Below are positions 17,622 through 26,385 of a DNA stretch of 64,000 nucleotides, piece after piece. A program made the translations under genes and the position numbers. Position 1 is the first letter of the stretch, and every line of letters begins with the position of its first letter. Below the pieces are notes generated by a model. The model ran no database searches and was not told the origin of the DNA. It worked only from the letters and a program-made list of their open reading frames with translations. The DNA comes from GCA-003244245 sp050699955 (lineage in GTDB: Bacteria; Actinomycetota; Actinomycetes; Mycobacteriales; Pseudonocardiaceae), in NCBI GenBank assembly GCA_050699955.1, contig JBOHGD010000004.1, forward strand, positions 62,001 to 126,000, read 5' to 3'.

Positions 17622-18128
17622 TTACAGCTCGAGCAGCATGCGGGTGTTGCCCAGGGTGTTCGGCTTGACGTAGGGCAGGTCGAGGAACTCGGCGACGCCT
17701 TCGTCGTGCGAGCGGCGGATCTCGTCGTAGACCTCCGGGGTCACCGGGGTTCCTCCGATGGCCCGGAACCCGTGCCGGAAGAAGAAGCACTCCTCGAACG
17801 TCAGCACGAAGATGCGGCGCAGCCCGAGCGTGCGCCCCTGCGCGATCAGCTGTCGAACCAGTGCGTGTCCCACTCCCTGTCCCAGGGCGTCCGGGCGTAC
17901 GGCCAGGGTGCGGATCTCGGCGAGGTCCTCCCAGAGCACATGCAGTGCGCCGCAGCCCACCAGCACCTCGTCCCGTTCGGCCACCCAGAACTCCTGGACG
18001 TCCTCGTAGAGCGTCACGAGTTGCTTGGCCAGCAGCACCGCGCCCGCATAGCGATCCACCAGATCCTTGATGGCGCGGACGTCTCGGACCCTCGCCCGGC
18101 GCACGGTGAGCTCGGAGCTGGGGGGCAC
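17622..18128 (-). CDS. GNAT amino-acid N-acetyltransferase (ArgA-like)
   Basis: A 168-residue GNAT protein matching the short, kinase-domain-free N-acetylglutamate synthase found next to ftsK/pgsA in mycobacteria. The acetyl-CoA loop is RPDALGQGVGHALVRQL, preceded by strand AEIRTLAV, and FEECFFFRHGFRAIGGTPV is the family-specific C-terminal block. The expected reaction is acetyl-CoA plus L-glutamate (or glutamine) to N-acetylglutamate for arginine synthesis. That assignment rests on family resemblance and synteny. Convergent with ftsK, 6 bases apart. Confidence 0.8.
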   Translation of the reverse strand: MPPSSELTVRRARVRDVRAIKDLVDRYAGAVLLAKQLVTLYEDVQEFWVAERDEVLVGCGALHVLWEDLAEIRTLAVRPDALGQGVGHALVRQLIAQGRTLGLRRIFVLTFEECFFFRHGFRAIGGTPVTPEVYDEIRRSHDEGVAEFLDLPYVKPNTLGNTRMLLEL

Positions 18129-18214
18129 GCACCGGAACCTATCGGTGCTGTGGAAAATCCAGTCTGGAGCCTGGTGCGCCGGATAATGGAGGGTGGCCGG
18201 TTACCCTGAGGCGC

Positions 18215-19654
18215 ATGCCCCCCTCACCTCGTGCTCCCCGCGCCGCGCTGCTCACCCTGGGCTGCGCCCGCAACGAGGTGGACTCCGAGGAGCTGGCGGG
18301 GCGCCTGACCAGTGACGGCTGGGAGCTGGTGGAGGCCGACTGTGGCGGGGCCGACGTGGTGGTGGTCAACACCTGCGGTTTCGTCGCCGCTGCCAAGAAG
18401 GACTCGATCGACACCGTACTGGCGGCCGCGGACACCGGCGCCAAAGTGGTGGCGGTGGGCTGTCTCGCCGAGCGTTACGGCACCGAGCTGGCGGAGAGCC
18501 TGCCGGAGGCCGACGCCGTGCTGGGCTTCGATGCCTACCCGGAGCTCGGTGGGCGGCTGCGCGACGTCCTGGCCGGCCGGGCGGTGCCTGCGCACCAACC
18601 GGTGGACCGCCGGACCCTGCTGCCGGTCACCCCGGTGTCCCGGCCCGCCGCGCTTGCCGCCGGGCCTGTCCTGCCCGGTCACGGCTGGGGTCCACGGGTG
18701 CCGCGCCGTCGGTTGGACGACTCCCCGGTCGCCCCGTTGAAGATCGCGTCCGGCTGCGACCGGCGCTGCGCGTTCTGCGCCATCCCGTCCTTCCGGGGTG
18801 CCTTCGTCTCCCGCTCTGTCGACGAGGTGGTGGCCGAGGCGGCGTGGCTGGCCGGTACCGGGGTACGAGAGCTGGTGTTGGTCAGCGAGAACTCCACCTC
18901 CTATGGCAAGGATCTGGGCCGCCCCGCGGCCCTGGCGGCATTGCTCCCTCAGGTCGCCGCTGTTCCCGGCATCCTGCGCACTCGGGTCTCCTACCTGCAG
19001 CCGGCCGAGACTCGCCCCTCTCTGGTGGCCGCGATCGCCGAGACGGCGGGCGTGGCCGACTACTTCGACCTGTCCTTCCAGCACGCGAGTGAGCCGGTGC
19101 TGCGCAGGATGCGCCGGTTCGGCTCGCGCGAGTCGTTCCTGGCGCTGCTCGATCAGATCCGGCGGCTGGCGCCGAGGGCGGGGGCGCGCAGCAATGTGAT
19201 CGTCGGGTTCCCCGGGGAGACCGAGGCCGACGTCGCCGAGCTGGAGCGGTTTCTCATCGAGGCACGGCTGGACGCGGTGGGCGTCTTCGGTTACTCCGAT
19301 GAGGAGGGTACGGAGGCGGCGGGCCTGGCCGGACAACATGACGAGGACACCATCGCCGCGCGGGTGACCCGGGTCGGTGCCCTGGTCGAGCAGCTCACTG
19401 CGCAGCGGGCCGAGGAGCGGGTGGGGGAGATGGTTGATGTGCTGGTGGAGACGATCGCTGACGCCGAGACCGACACGGTCGGCCGGGCCGAGCATCAGGC
19501 GCCCGAGGTGGACGGCGAGTGCATGTTCGCGGGCCCGGGTTTCGAGCATGTCTCGGTGGGAGACCTGGTGCGTTGCCGGGTGGTCGCGACTGAAGGCGTC
19601 GACCTGGTCGTCGAGCCGGTGGAGTTGATCGCCCCGGCGGGCGGCACGCGGTGA
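18215..19654 (+). CDS. rimO: Ribosomal protein S12 methylthiotransferase RimO
   Basis: A 479-residue radical-SAM methylthiotransferase acting on Asp of ribosomal protein S12. The N-terminal UPF0004 domain has LGCARNEVDSE, VNTCGF and VGCLAERYG, whose cysteines bind the auxiliary 4Fe-4S cluster. The radical-SAM motif CxxxCxxC is CDRRCAFC from about C181. IVGFPGETEADV is the conserved SAM-contact block and the last ~65 residues form a TRAM domain. Its stop overlaps the pgsA start (GTGA). Confidence 0.95.
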   Translation: MPPSPRAPRAALLTLGCARNEVDSEELAGRLTSDGWELVEADCGGADVVVVNTCGFVAAAKKDSIDTVLAAADTGAKVVAVGCLAERYGTELAESLPEADAVLGFDAYPELGGRLRDVLAGRAVPAHQPVDRRTLLPVTPVSRPAALAAGPVLPGHGWGPRVPRRRLDDSPVAPLKIASGCDRRCAFCAIPSFRGAFVSRSVDEVVAEAAWLAGTGVRELVLVSENSTSYGKDLGRPAALAALLPQVAAVPGILRTRVSYLQPAETRPSLVAAIAETAGVADYFDLSFQHASEPVLRRMRRFGSRESFLALLDQIRRLAPRAGARSNVIVGFPGETEADVAELERFLIEARLDAVGVFGYSDEEGTEAAGLAGQHDEDTIAARVTRVGALVEQLTAQRAEERVGEMVDVLVETIADAETDTVGRAEHQAPEVDGECMFAGPGFEHVSVGDLVRCRVVATEGVDLVVEPVELIAPAGGTR

Positions 19655-20238
19655 ACCCGCCGAAGCCGGCCGCGGAGGTGCCGCTCTGGAACCCTGCGAA
19701 CCTGCTGACCATGTCTCGGCTGGTACTGGTGCCGGTGTTCCTGCTCGCGTTGTTCGCCGACCAGGGCACCGACCCGCTGTGGCGGGCCACCGCAACTGTG
19801 ATCTTCGCCATCGCGTCGCTCACCGATCGGTTCGACGGTGACCTGGCTCGGCGGCGCGGGCAGGTCACCAACTTCGGCAAGATCGCCGACCCGATCGCCG
19901 ACAAGGCGCTGATCGGGGCCGCGCTGGTCGGTCTGAGCCTGCTCGGTGAGCTGGCCTGGTGGGTCACCCTGCTCATCGCCTTCCGCGAGGTGGGTGTCAC
20001 CGCGCTGCGTTTCTGGGTGCTGCGGCACGGGGTGATCCCGGCGAGCCGGGGCGGGAAGGTCAAGGCCTTCGCGCAGGCCGTCGCCATCGGGTTCTACGTG
20101 CTGCCGCTGCCGGTGGTGGCCCAACCGGTGCGCTGGGTCCTCATGGGTATCGCGGTGGCGCTGACCGTGGTCACCGGCATCGACTACGTCGCGCGCGCGC
20201 TGCGGCTGCGCGCGGCCGGTGTCATCGCGTTGCGCTGA
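19651..20238 (+). CDS. pgsA: CDP-diacylglycerol-glycerol-3-phosphate 3-phosphatidyltransferase
   Basis: A 195-residue integral-membrane CDP-alcohol phosphatidyltransferase. The signature D-G-x2-A-R-x8-G-x3-D-x3-D is met exactly by DGDLARRRGQVTNFGKIADP and the following IAD. Several hydrophobic spans surround it. It makes phosphatidylglycerol phosphate, the anionic phospholipid precursor. Translationally coupled to rimO by a 4-base overlap. In many actinomycetes cinA follows pgsA; here clgR comes next directly. Confidence 0.93.
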   Translation: MNPPKPAAEVPLWNPANLLTMSRLVLVPVFLLALFADQGTDPLWRATATVIFAIASLTDRFDGDLARRRGQVTNFGKIADPIADKALIGAALVGLSLLGELAWWVTLLIAFREVGVTALRFWVLRHGVIPASRGGKVKAFAQAVAIGFYVLPLPVVAQPVRWVLMGIAVALTVVTGIDYVARALRLRAAGVIALR

Positions 20239-20295
20239 CCGCCTGGACCGTTGACCGCCTGGACTGACGCCTGGAATGCGGCGCCCAGCGGGGGT

Positions 20296-20312
20296 GTTCA
20301 CCGAAAGCGGAC
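20296..20312 (+). promoter_or_regulatory. Candidate ClgR operator upstream of clgR
   Basis: The sequence GTTCACCGAAAGCGGAC resembles the actinobacterial ClgR box (GTTCGC-Y-NANR-GCG pattern) with one mismatch. It lies about 80 bases before the clgR start, where autoregulation is known in the family. Identification is by eye only. Confidence 0.4.
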
Positions 20313-20394
20313 GCCCGCGCAATGTGCGCTGAGTACCGTGAGGATGAACCAGCCGGTGCCCCATGCCCGGCCCGACACCCGGGAGGGGATGGCG

Positions 20395-20853
20395 ATGGCG
20401 CTGTTACGGGAGGCGATCGGCGAACGGCTGCGCCGCACGCGGACCGCGCAAAGCCGCACGTTGCGCGACGTGTCCCGGGCCGCCCGGGTGAGTCTGGGTT
20501 ACCTCTCCGAGGTCGAGCGGGGCCGCAAGGAGGCATCCAGCGAGTTGCTCGCGGCGATCTGTGCTGCGCTGAACCTTCCGCTGGAGGAGTTGCTGCGCCG
20601 GGTAGCGGGCGACCTCGGCCCGCTGTATCTACCCGAAGTGCCGGACACGGTGCCGGCCGAACTGGTCACCCAGTCCGCAGGGGGGGATACTTCGGGCCGT
20701 GCGGTTCCCGGGCCCGATGGAGGGCGCCTGGTGGGCGCCGCACCCGGCAGGCCGGTGGGAGACCAGCGGGGACGGCAAGCCGAGCTGCAGATCGCGACTG
20801 CCCAGATCGGTCGCCCGACAGCCCCTCGTGCGATGGTGCGGGTGGCAGCTTGA
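20395..20853 (+). CDS. clgR: XRE-family transcriptional activator ClgR
   Basis: A 152-residue protein whose first 75 residues are nearly canonical ClgR: ALLREAIGERLRRTRTAQSR then TLRDVSRAARVSLGYLSEVE and RGRKEASSELLAAIC, a helix-turn-helix. ClgR activates clp protease and envelope-stress genes and its own promoter. ATG 20395 is preferred because GGAGG at 20382-20386 is 8 bases upstream; ATG 20389 would abut the site. The tail after residue 90 is longer and lower in complexity than in mycobacterial ClgR. pspA follows, matching the ClgR-PspA stress module. Confidence 0.88.
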   Translation: MALLREAIGERLRRTRTAQSRTLRDVSRAARVSLGYLSEVERGRKEASSELLAAICAALNLPLEELLRRVAGDLGPLYLPEVPDTVPAELVTQSAGGDTSGRAVPGPDGGRLVGAAPGRPVGDQRGRQAELQIATAQIGRPTAPRAMVRVAA

Positions 20854-21032
20854 GGCGGGTCCACCGATGCGTACTGCAGGCCCTCGCGGTCGGATGTCCG
20901 GGGTAACCCGGGGATCTGCCGGGGTCGGTAGAAGCTCCGCCTCCCACCTGACACGATGGAGCAGTACACGGCTCCCGTTGTGCCGGTAAAGGGAAGCCGC
21001 GCGGAAGTCAGTACGAGGAGGCAGCGGAGGAG

Positions 21033-21857
21033 ATGGCCAATCCGTTCGTGAAGGCCTGGAAGTACCTGATGGCATCGTTCTCGTCCAAGATCGACGAGCG
21101 CGCCGATCCGAAGGTGCAGATCCAGCAGGCCATCGAGGACGCGCAGCGTCAGCACCAGGCGCTGTCACAGCAGGCCGCCGCCGTCATCGGCAACCAGCGC
21201 CAGCTGGAGATGAGGTTGAGTCGGCAGCTCGGTGAGATCGAGAAGTTCCAGTCCTCAGCGCGCCAGGCCCTGGTGCTGGCTGATGAGGTACGGGGCAAGG
21301 GAGACGTGACCAAGGCGCAGGAGTACGAGCATGCCGCAGAGTCCTTCGCCACCCAACTTGTGACCGCGGAGCAGTCCATCGAGGACCTCAAGACTCTGCA
21401 CGACCAGTCTCTGCAGGCGGCCGCTCAGGCCAAGCAAGCTGTCGAGCGAAACGCGACGGTACTGCAGCAGAAGCTCGCCGAGCGGACCAAGCTGCTCTCC
21501 CAGCTCGAGCAGGCGAAGATGCAGGAGCAGGTCTCCGCCTCGCTGCGCTCGATGACCGACCTCGCCGCACCGGGCAACACGCCCTCGCTGGACGAGGTCC
21601 GGGACAAGATCGAGCGCCGGTACGCCAACGCCATCGGGTCCGCCGAGCTGGCCCAGAACTCGGTACAAGGGCGAATGCTCGAGGTGCAGCAGTCGACGCT
21701 GGACATGGCGGGGCACTCCCGGCTGGAACAGATCCGTGCCTCGATACACGGGGCGCCGGTAGCAGGTGAGGTGACCGCGGGCCCCCCCTCGTCCCAGCCC
21801 GCCGCGCCGCAGCAAGCCCAGCCCTCATCGGGCCAGCCGCAGCCCGAGCAGGGCTGA
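21033..21857 (+). CDS. pspA: PspA/IM30 family phage-shock protein
   Basis: A 274-residue PspA homologue, the membrane-stress effector that oligomerises on damaged membranes. The N-terminal amphipathic segment NPFVKAWKYLMASFSSKIDE is followed by long coiled coils (residues ~22-215) and a Pro/Gln/Ser-rich tail. It corresponds to the mycobacterial 35-kDa antigen downstream of clgR. An AGGAGG-type site (GAGGAGG) precedes the ATG. The 179-base gap from clgR may hold its own promoter; I see no clear consensus there. Confidence 0.93.
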   Translation: MANPFVKAWKYLMASFSSKIDERADPKVQIQQAIEDAQRQHQALSQQAAAVIGNQRQLEMRLSRQLGEIEKFQSSARQALVLADEVRGKGDVTKAQEYEHAAESFATQLVTAEQSIEDLKTLHDQSLQAAAQAKQAVERNATVLQQKLAERTKLLSQLEQAKMQEQVSASLRSMTDLAAPGNTPSLDEVRDKIERRYANAIGSAELAQNSVQGRMLEVQQSTLDMAGHSRLEQIRASIHGAPVAGEVTAGPPSSQPAAPQQAQPSSGQPQPEQG

Positions 21858-21884
21858 CCGCACGGAGCCGTTCGGTGCAGGCGA

Positions 21885-22760
21885 TCAGACCTGCGCCTGT
21901 TCGTTCGTCACCGCGTCGGGCGGTACCTCGTCGGCCCCCGGCGGTCCGGGCGCTGGGCGCCGTCTGAGCAGGGAGGTCCGCAGCACCCGGGCCAGCAGCG
22001 CGTCGAAGGCCACCGCCATCTCCCGAGCTCCCGGGGTACCCCAGTGCTGGATCGGCAGACAGGCGCCTTGGGCATGCTGCATCGCCGCCCGGTCCGGCAG
22101 CACGGTGGGCAGCACCAGTGGTCCGAAGATCTCCCGGAGCTCCTGGATGCGGTAGGCGTGCTCGTGTGAGCGCAGCCGGGCCCGATTGATCACCACGCCC
22201 AGCGGCCGCAGGTCCGGGTTGTGCGCGCGCTCGTTCTGCACCGCTTCGAAGGCACGCTGCACACCGGTGACCGCGTAGATGGTCGGTTCGGTGACCAGTA
22301 GCGCGCGGTCGGCCGCCACCAGTGCCGAACGGGTGAGTTGGCCCAGTGAGGGCGGGCAGTCCAGCAGCACCAGCCGGTACGGCGCGGCGGGCGGATCGGA
22401 CGGATCGGCCAGTTCATCCAGCTTGGACAGTGCCTGGTCCAGCCCGCCGAGCCGGCTGACATCCGGATCGGGCCGGTTGTGTGCCTCAGCTTCCTCGGAA
22501 CCGACCAGCACATCCAGGCATTCGCCCCATGCGCTGGGTGCGATGGCGTCCCGGAGCGTCGAGCACGTCGGATCGGCCAGCACCTCGGCCAGCGTGGCGG
22601 CTGTCTCGCCGGGTTCCAGGGTGGCTGTGGAGTTGCCCTGCGGATCGAGGTCCACCACCAGGGTGCGGATGCCCCTCAGCAGCGCCGCCCCGGCGAGCCC
22701 GAGCACCACCGACGTCTTGCCCACACCGCCCTTCAGGCTGAGCACCGCCACGCTTCGCAC
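21885..22760 (-). CDS. ParA/MinD-like P-loop ATPase
   Basis: A 291-residue deviant Walker ATPase. The motif KGGVGKTSVVLGLAGAAL (residues ~10-27) carries the signature lysine pair, DLDPQGNSTATLEPG is switch I, and LVLLDCPPSLGQLTR is Walker B/switch II. These ATPases position cargo on the nucleoid or membrane. No ParB gene is beside it, so it is unlikely to be the main chromosome-partition ParA, which normally lies near the origin. Convergent with pspA; divergent from the methyltransferase gene. Confidence 0.85.
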   Translation of the reverse strand: MRSVAVLSLKGGVGKTSVVLGLAGAALLRGIRTLVVDLDPQGNSTATLEPGETAATLAEVLADPTCSTLRDAIAPSAWGECLDVLVGSEEAEAHNRPDPDVSRLGGLDQALSKLDELADPSDPPAAPYRLVLLDCPPSLGQLTRSALVAADRALLVTEPTIYAVTGVQRAFEAVQNERAHNPDLRPLGVVINRARLRSHEHAYRIQELREIFGPLVLPTVLPDRAAMQHAQGACLPIQHWGTPGAREMAVAFDALLARVLRTSLLRRRPAPGPPGADEVPPDAVTNEQAQV

Positions 22761-22824
22761 CGGTGCAGCCTAGGCTGCACCCATTGCGTCCCACCGGAGT
22801 GTTCCGGATACCGGCCCCTCTATC

Positions 22825-23610
22825 GTGCTGCGCATGCGAGCCCCCGCGGTGCGACGAGCCCTGGAGGTCGAGGTCGCCGCAGCCTGGCGGCGGTTGGGCA
22901 CCGCGCCCCGGGTGCTGGACGTGGGCGGTGGTAGCGGTGTCTGGGCGGTGCCACTGGCTCGGTCCGGCTGCGTGGTGACGGTCGTCGACCCGAGCCCCAA
23001 CGCGCTGGCCGCCCTGCACCGCAGGGCCGCCGAGGCCGGGGTACAGCAGCTGGTGCACCCGGTGCAGGGCGATGCCGACGCACTGGCCGATGTGGTCGCC
23101 ACGGCCGGTGCCGATCTTGTGCTCGGGCACGGGGTGCTCGAGGTCGTTGAGGACACCGCGGTGGCCACCCGTGCGCTGGCCGATGCCACGGCGCCCGGCG
23201 GTGCGGTGTCGGTTCTGGTGGCCAACCGGTATGCGGCGGTGCTGGTGCGGGCGCTGGCCGGCCGGCTGGCCGACGCCCGCCGGCTGCTGGACGACCCGCA
23301 CGGCAGGTTCGGCGCTGCCGACCCGCTGCTGCGGCGTTTCGACACCGGCAGTCTCACCGCACTGATCGAGGGCAGCGGACTGGTGGTCGAGTTGCTGCAG
23401 GGCGACGGGGTGGTCGCCGACCTGGTTCCCAGCGGCGTGCTGGAGGCCCATCCCGGGGCTCCGGATCAGCTCGCCGACCTGGAACTGGCCGCTGCGGCCC
23501 GGCCGCCGCTGCGGGATGTCGCGGGCCGGTTGCACGCCCTGGCCCGGAGGGCGGATGTCGGCGGCCGGGGACAGAGTTCGAAGCCGCCCGGTGTCGGGAC
23601 CGAGAGGTAG
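22825..23610 (+). CDS. SAM-dependent methyltransferase (class I)
   Basis: A 261-residue Rossmann-fold methyltransferase. Motif I is VLDVGGGSGVWAVPLA near residue 30-45, VTVVDPSPNALAAL is motif II, and ADLVLGHGVLEVVED is motif III/IV. It has the SmtA/CmoM-like layout, acting on an undetermined substrate. GTG 22825 is used; ATG 22834 nine bases later is an equally good start. Its neighbour dinB starts 71 bases after it. Confidence 0.78.
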   Translation: MLRMRAPAVRRALEVEVAAAWRRLGTAPRVLDVGGGSGVWAVPLARSGCVVTVVDPSPNALAALHRRAAEAGVQQLVHPVQGDADALADVVATAGADLVLGHGVLEVVEDTAVATRALADATAPGGAVSVLVANRYAAVLVRALAGRLADARRLLDDPHGRFGAADPLLRRFDTGSLTALIEGSGLVVELLQGDGVVADLVPSGVLEAHPGAPDQLADLELAAAARPPLRDVAGRLHALARRADVGGRGQSSKPPGVGTER

Positions 23611-23680
23611 TCTCAGGCGCGTCGAACTTGCGTTCGAGTCCCTTGGTGTTCAGCGCAGGGCTCGAAGGGCGGAGGATCCG

Positions 23681-24982
23681 GTGGGGCGCAGTGCCGATCT
23701 ACCCCGTGCCAGTTCACTCCGGGGGGCCGGGGGGCCTCCGGACGATCGTGGGTGCACCGTGCTGCACGTGGACATGGACGCCTTCTATGCGTCGGTCGAG
23801 ATCCGGGAACGCCCGGAGCTGGCCGGGCTCCCGGTCGTGGTGGCCGGCGGCAGCAACCCGGCCGGGGACCGCGGTGTCGTGCTCTCGGCCAGCTACGAGG
23901 CCCGTTCGTTCGGGGTGCGCTCGGCGATGCCGGTCGCGCGGGCTCGGCGGATATGTCCGCAGGCGCAGTTCGTACCACCGCAGTTCTCCCGGTACGCCGA
24001 GGTCTCCCGCGGGGTGATGGCACTGTTCCGCGAGATCACCCCCTTGGTCGAGCCGCTGAGCCTGGACGAGGCGTTCCTCGACGTCGGGGGTGCGCTGCGC
24101 AGGCTGGGGATGGGCCCGGCAGGCATCGGGGAATGGATCCGCGGGCAGGTCTACGACGCGCACCGGGTGAACTGTTCGGTAGGGGTGGCTCCGAGCAAGT
24201 TCCTCGCCAAACTGGCCTCCGGGCTGTCCAAACCGGACGGCCTACTCGTGGTGCCGGTCGACGGCGTCTTCGAGTTCCTGCACCCGTTACCGGTCTCGGC
24301 CCTGTGGGGCGTGGGCCAGCGCACCGCGGAGGCGTTGCACCGGCTGGGGTGCCACACCGTGGCCGACGTCGCGAGCACGCCGTCGGCCGCGCTGCGGCGT
24401 GCGGTGGGCGCTGCGGTCGCCGAGCATTTGTACGGATTGGCCAATGGCCGGGACGAGCGGCGCGTCGTGCCCGACGCGCCTGAGAAGTCGGTCGGGGCGG
24501 AGGAGACCTTCGCCCAGGATGTGGTCGACCGGGAGGTGCTGCGGCGGGAGCTGCTGCGGCTGGCTGAGCGTGCGACGGCCGCGCTGCGTCGTCGCGGGCT
24601 GCGCGGCCGGACCATCGCCGTGAAGATCAGGTATCCGGACTTCGCCACCATCAGCCGCTCCCGGTCCTTGGCCAGTCCCACCGACATCGGGCAGGTGGTT
24701 TTCGGGGTGGCCGCCGAGTTACTGGACGCCGCGGTGCCGAGGGGGGCGGCGGTCCGCTTGCTCGGCGTACGGGTGGAGCAACTGGTCACCGGCGCCGCGG
24801 CCGAGCAGCTCACCCTGGACGGTGGCGAGGCGAACTGGTCGGACGCGGAGCGGGCAGCTGATGCTGCGCGGTCCCGGTTCGGAAGCACCGCGGTGCGTCC
24901 TGCCACCCTGGTGAGTACTTCGGGGCCGCCCGCGACTCCCCGTGCTGACACGCCCACTGAAACGGGTACACACATCGGGTAG
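23681..24982 (+). CDS. dinB: DNA polymerase IV
   Basis: A 433-residue Y-family polymerase. Catalytic acidic residues are in VLHVDMDAFYASVEIRE (palm motif) and LSLDEAFLDVGG; the finger motif is VLSASYEARSFGVRSAMP. Helix-hairpin-helix sequence LWGVGQRTAEALHRLG is in the thumb, and a little-finger domain follows. GTG 23681 is chosen since GGAGG lies at 23671-23675; the open frame extends upstream into the methyltransferase gene without similarity. It performs low-fidelity translesion synthesis. No clear SOS box was seen. Confidence 0.93.
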   Translation: MGRSADLPRASSLRGAGGPPDDRGCTVLHVDMDAFYASVEIRERPELAGLPVVVAGGSNPAGDRGVVLSASYEARSFGVRSAMPVARARRICPQAQFVPPQFSRYAEVSRGVMALFREITPLVEPLSLDEAFLDVGGALRRLGMGPAGIGEWIRGQVYDAHRVNCSVGVAPSKFLAKLASGLSKPDGLLVVPVDGVFEFLHPLPVSALWGVGQRTAEALHRLGCHTVADVASTPSAALRRAVGAAVAEHLYGLANGRDERRVVPDAPEKSVGAEETFAQDVVDREVLRRELLRLAERATAALRRRGLRGRTIAVKIRYPDFATISRSRSLASPTDIGQVVFGVAAELLDAAVPRGAAVRLLGVRVEQLVTGAAAEQLTLDGGEANWSDAERAADAARSRFGSTAVRPATLVSTSGPPATPRADTPTETGTHIG

Positions 24983-25099
24983 TCCGCGCCGCCGTGGACT
25001 CGTATCCTCAACGGTAGGAGCCCACGATGGGCGCTCGCCCACCCCAACGACTAACGTCGGGATGGCCACCACAGATCCGGGAGTGCCGGAGGAGGATCG

Positions 25100-25495
25100 A
25101 TGCCACTCTCCGAGCACGAGCAGCGTCTACTCGACCAGATCGAGCGCGCGCTCTATGCAGAGGACCCCAAATTCGCGTCGAATGTGCGGGGTGCCCGGAT
25201 GCGCAGCCCGTCCCGCCGCAGGCGGTTGCAGGGCATCGCGTTGTTCGTCCTGGGCCTGGTATTGCTGGTGGTGGGCGTGATGCTACCGATCCGCCCGGCC
25301 GGGATCCCGGTGATCAGTGTCCTCGGTTTTCTGGTGATGTTCGCCGGTGCGGTCATCGCGATCTTCGCTCGCGGCCACGGCCGAGATGGAGCGCCTGGTA
25401 CCCAGCCCGGTAACTCGTCCGCCGGGGGAGCGTCGCGCAGCACGCTGGCCCAGCGGATGGAAGAGCGGTTCCGCCGCCGCTTCGAGGACCGTTAG
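25100..25495 (+). CDS. DUF3040 membrane protein
   Basis: A 131-residue actinobacterial DUF3040 protein. The diagnostic start PLSEHEQRLLDQIERALYAE leads into a basic RRRRL stretch and two adjacent membrane spans (about residues 44-64 and 69-89), then a Gly/Ser-rich cytosolic tail. GGAGGA precedes the ATG. It commonly lies just before mraZ, as here. Its function is not established; a link to division is only by position. Confidence 0.88.
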   Translation: MPLSEHEQRLLDQIERALYAEDPKFASNVRGARMRSPSRRRRLQGIALFVLGLVLLVVGVMLPIRPAGIPVISVLGFLVMFAGAVIAIFARGHGRDGAPGTQPGNSSAGGASRSTLAQRMEERFRRRFEDR

Positions 25496-25524
25496 CTTCG
25501 TCGGCCTGACACCGAGCGTGACAG

Positions 25525-25571
25525 TGGCCCGTGTGTAGTTCCAGCCCATTGGGCTGAGGCTCCACGGGCCA
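25525..25571 (+). terminator. Compound hairpin after DUF3040 gene
   Basis: An outer perfect 9-bp stem (TGGCCCGTG with CACGGGCCA) encloses an inner inverted repeat AGCCCA/TGGGCT at 25543-25555. It starts 30 bases after the stop, so it is a likely terminator separating DUF3040 from the dcw operon. The rest of the 25496-25860 gap shows no gene. Confidence 0.6.
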
Positions 25572-25860
25572 TATTGGTGTGGAACGGACGAGCCCCGCTT
25601 GGTCGCCGGATGCTCGTCGGCTCGCCGTGCCCCACTTCTCCCCACCGCGTGCTCGCAGTGGCCCGGCGCAGGGCAGGCAGCGCTGGAATCGGGCCCCCTC
25701 GAGGCCTTCGCTGTGCCTTTCCGCGGCGTCGTGGGCCGCTGACGCGGCTTCCCGATGTGGTCGTGCGCTCTGTCCCGCACTGGTCCCCCACTCGCTCCCA
25801 CCATCGCTGACCTGGCTGAACCGTGTCCCAGCGAGGTTTGCGAGACTGTTCGTGAGTTGA

Positions 25861-25900
25861 CAGTGGCAGAAAGTGGGGTACGGTGGTGATCAGTGGAGCG
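25861..25900 (+). promoter_or_regulatory. MraZ operator: four GTGG boxes at 10-bp spacing
   Basis: GTGG recurs at 25863, 25873, 25883 and 25893, an exact one-helical-turn period. MraZ is known to repress the dcw promoter by binding direct repeats of TGGG-like boxes with this spacing, usually three. The array lies 48-85 bases before the mraZ start, so it is the likely autoregulatory site. A fifth, weaker G-rich block (CAGGGGTG) follows at 25901. Confidence 0.75.
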
Positions 25901-25947
25901 CAGGGGTGCTCCGCGGGTCGGTTCGACAGAGCCGGCGAGGAGGTGGG

Positions 25948-26385
25948 GTGGCGGTGTTTCTGGGCACGCACACCCCGCGCCTTGACGACAAAGGCCGGCT
26001 GACGTTGCCGGCGAAGTTCCGCGACGCGCTCGCAGGGGGGCTGATGGTCACCAAGGGACAGGACCACTGCCTGTACATCTTTCCGCGCGCCGAGTTCGAG
26101 GAGATGGCCCGCAAGGTGGCGGGGGCACCGCTGACGAATGAGGCGGTGCGGGCCTACCAGCGTTACCTGTTCGCAGGCACGGATGAGCAGCGCCCGGATG
26201 CGCAGGGCCGCATCTCGGTCGTACCGGAGCTGCGGCGCTACGCAGGGTTGAGCAGGGACTGCGTGGTGATCGGGGCGATCAACCGGCTGGAGATATGGGA
26301 CAGCGCGGCATGGCAGCGCTACCTGGAGGAGCACGAGGAGTCCTACGCCCAAGCGCAGGAGGAGGTGCTGCCCGGCCTGTTCTGA
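25948..26385 (+). CDS. mraZ: Transcriptional regulator MraZ
   Basis: A 145-residue MraZ with two SpoVT-AbrB-like halves. FLGTHTPRLDDKGRLTLPAK (about residues 4-23) and TDEQRPDAQGRISVVPELRR (about 82-101) are the duplicated DxKGR/DxQGR motifs. GTG 25948 is chosen because GAGGAGG (25937-25943) is at ideal distance; the frame also runs 25 codons further upstream over the operator. It autoregulates the dcw cluster via the boxes described at 25861-25900. Confidence 0.95.
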   Translation: MAVFLGTHTPRLDDKGRLTLPAKFRDALAGGLMVTKGQDHCLYIFPRAEFEEMARKVAGAPLTNEAVRAYQRYLFAGTDEQRPDAQGRISVVPELRRYAGLSRDCVVIGAINRLEIWDSAAWQRYLEEHEESYAQAQEEVLPGLF

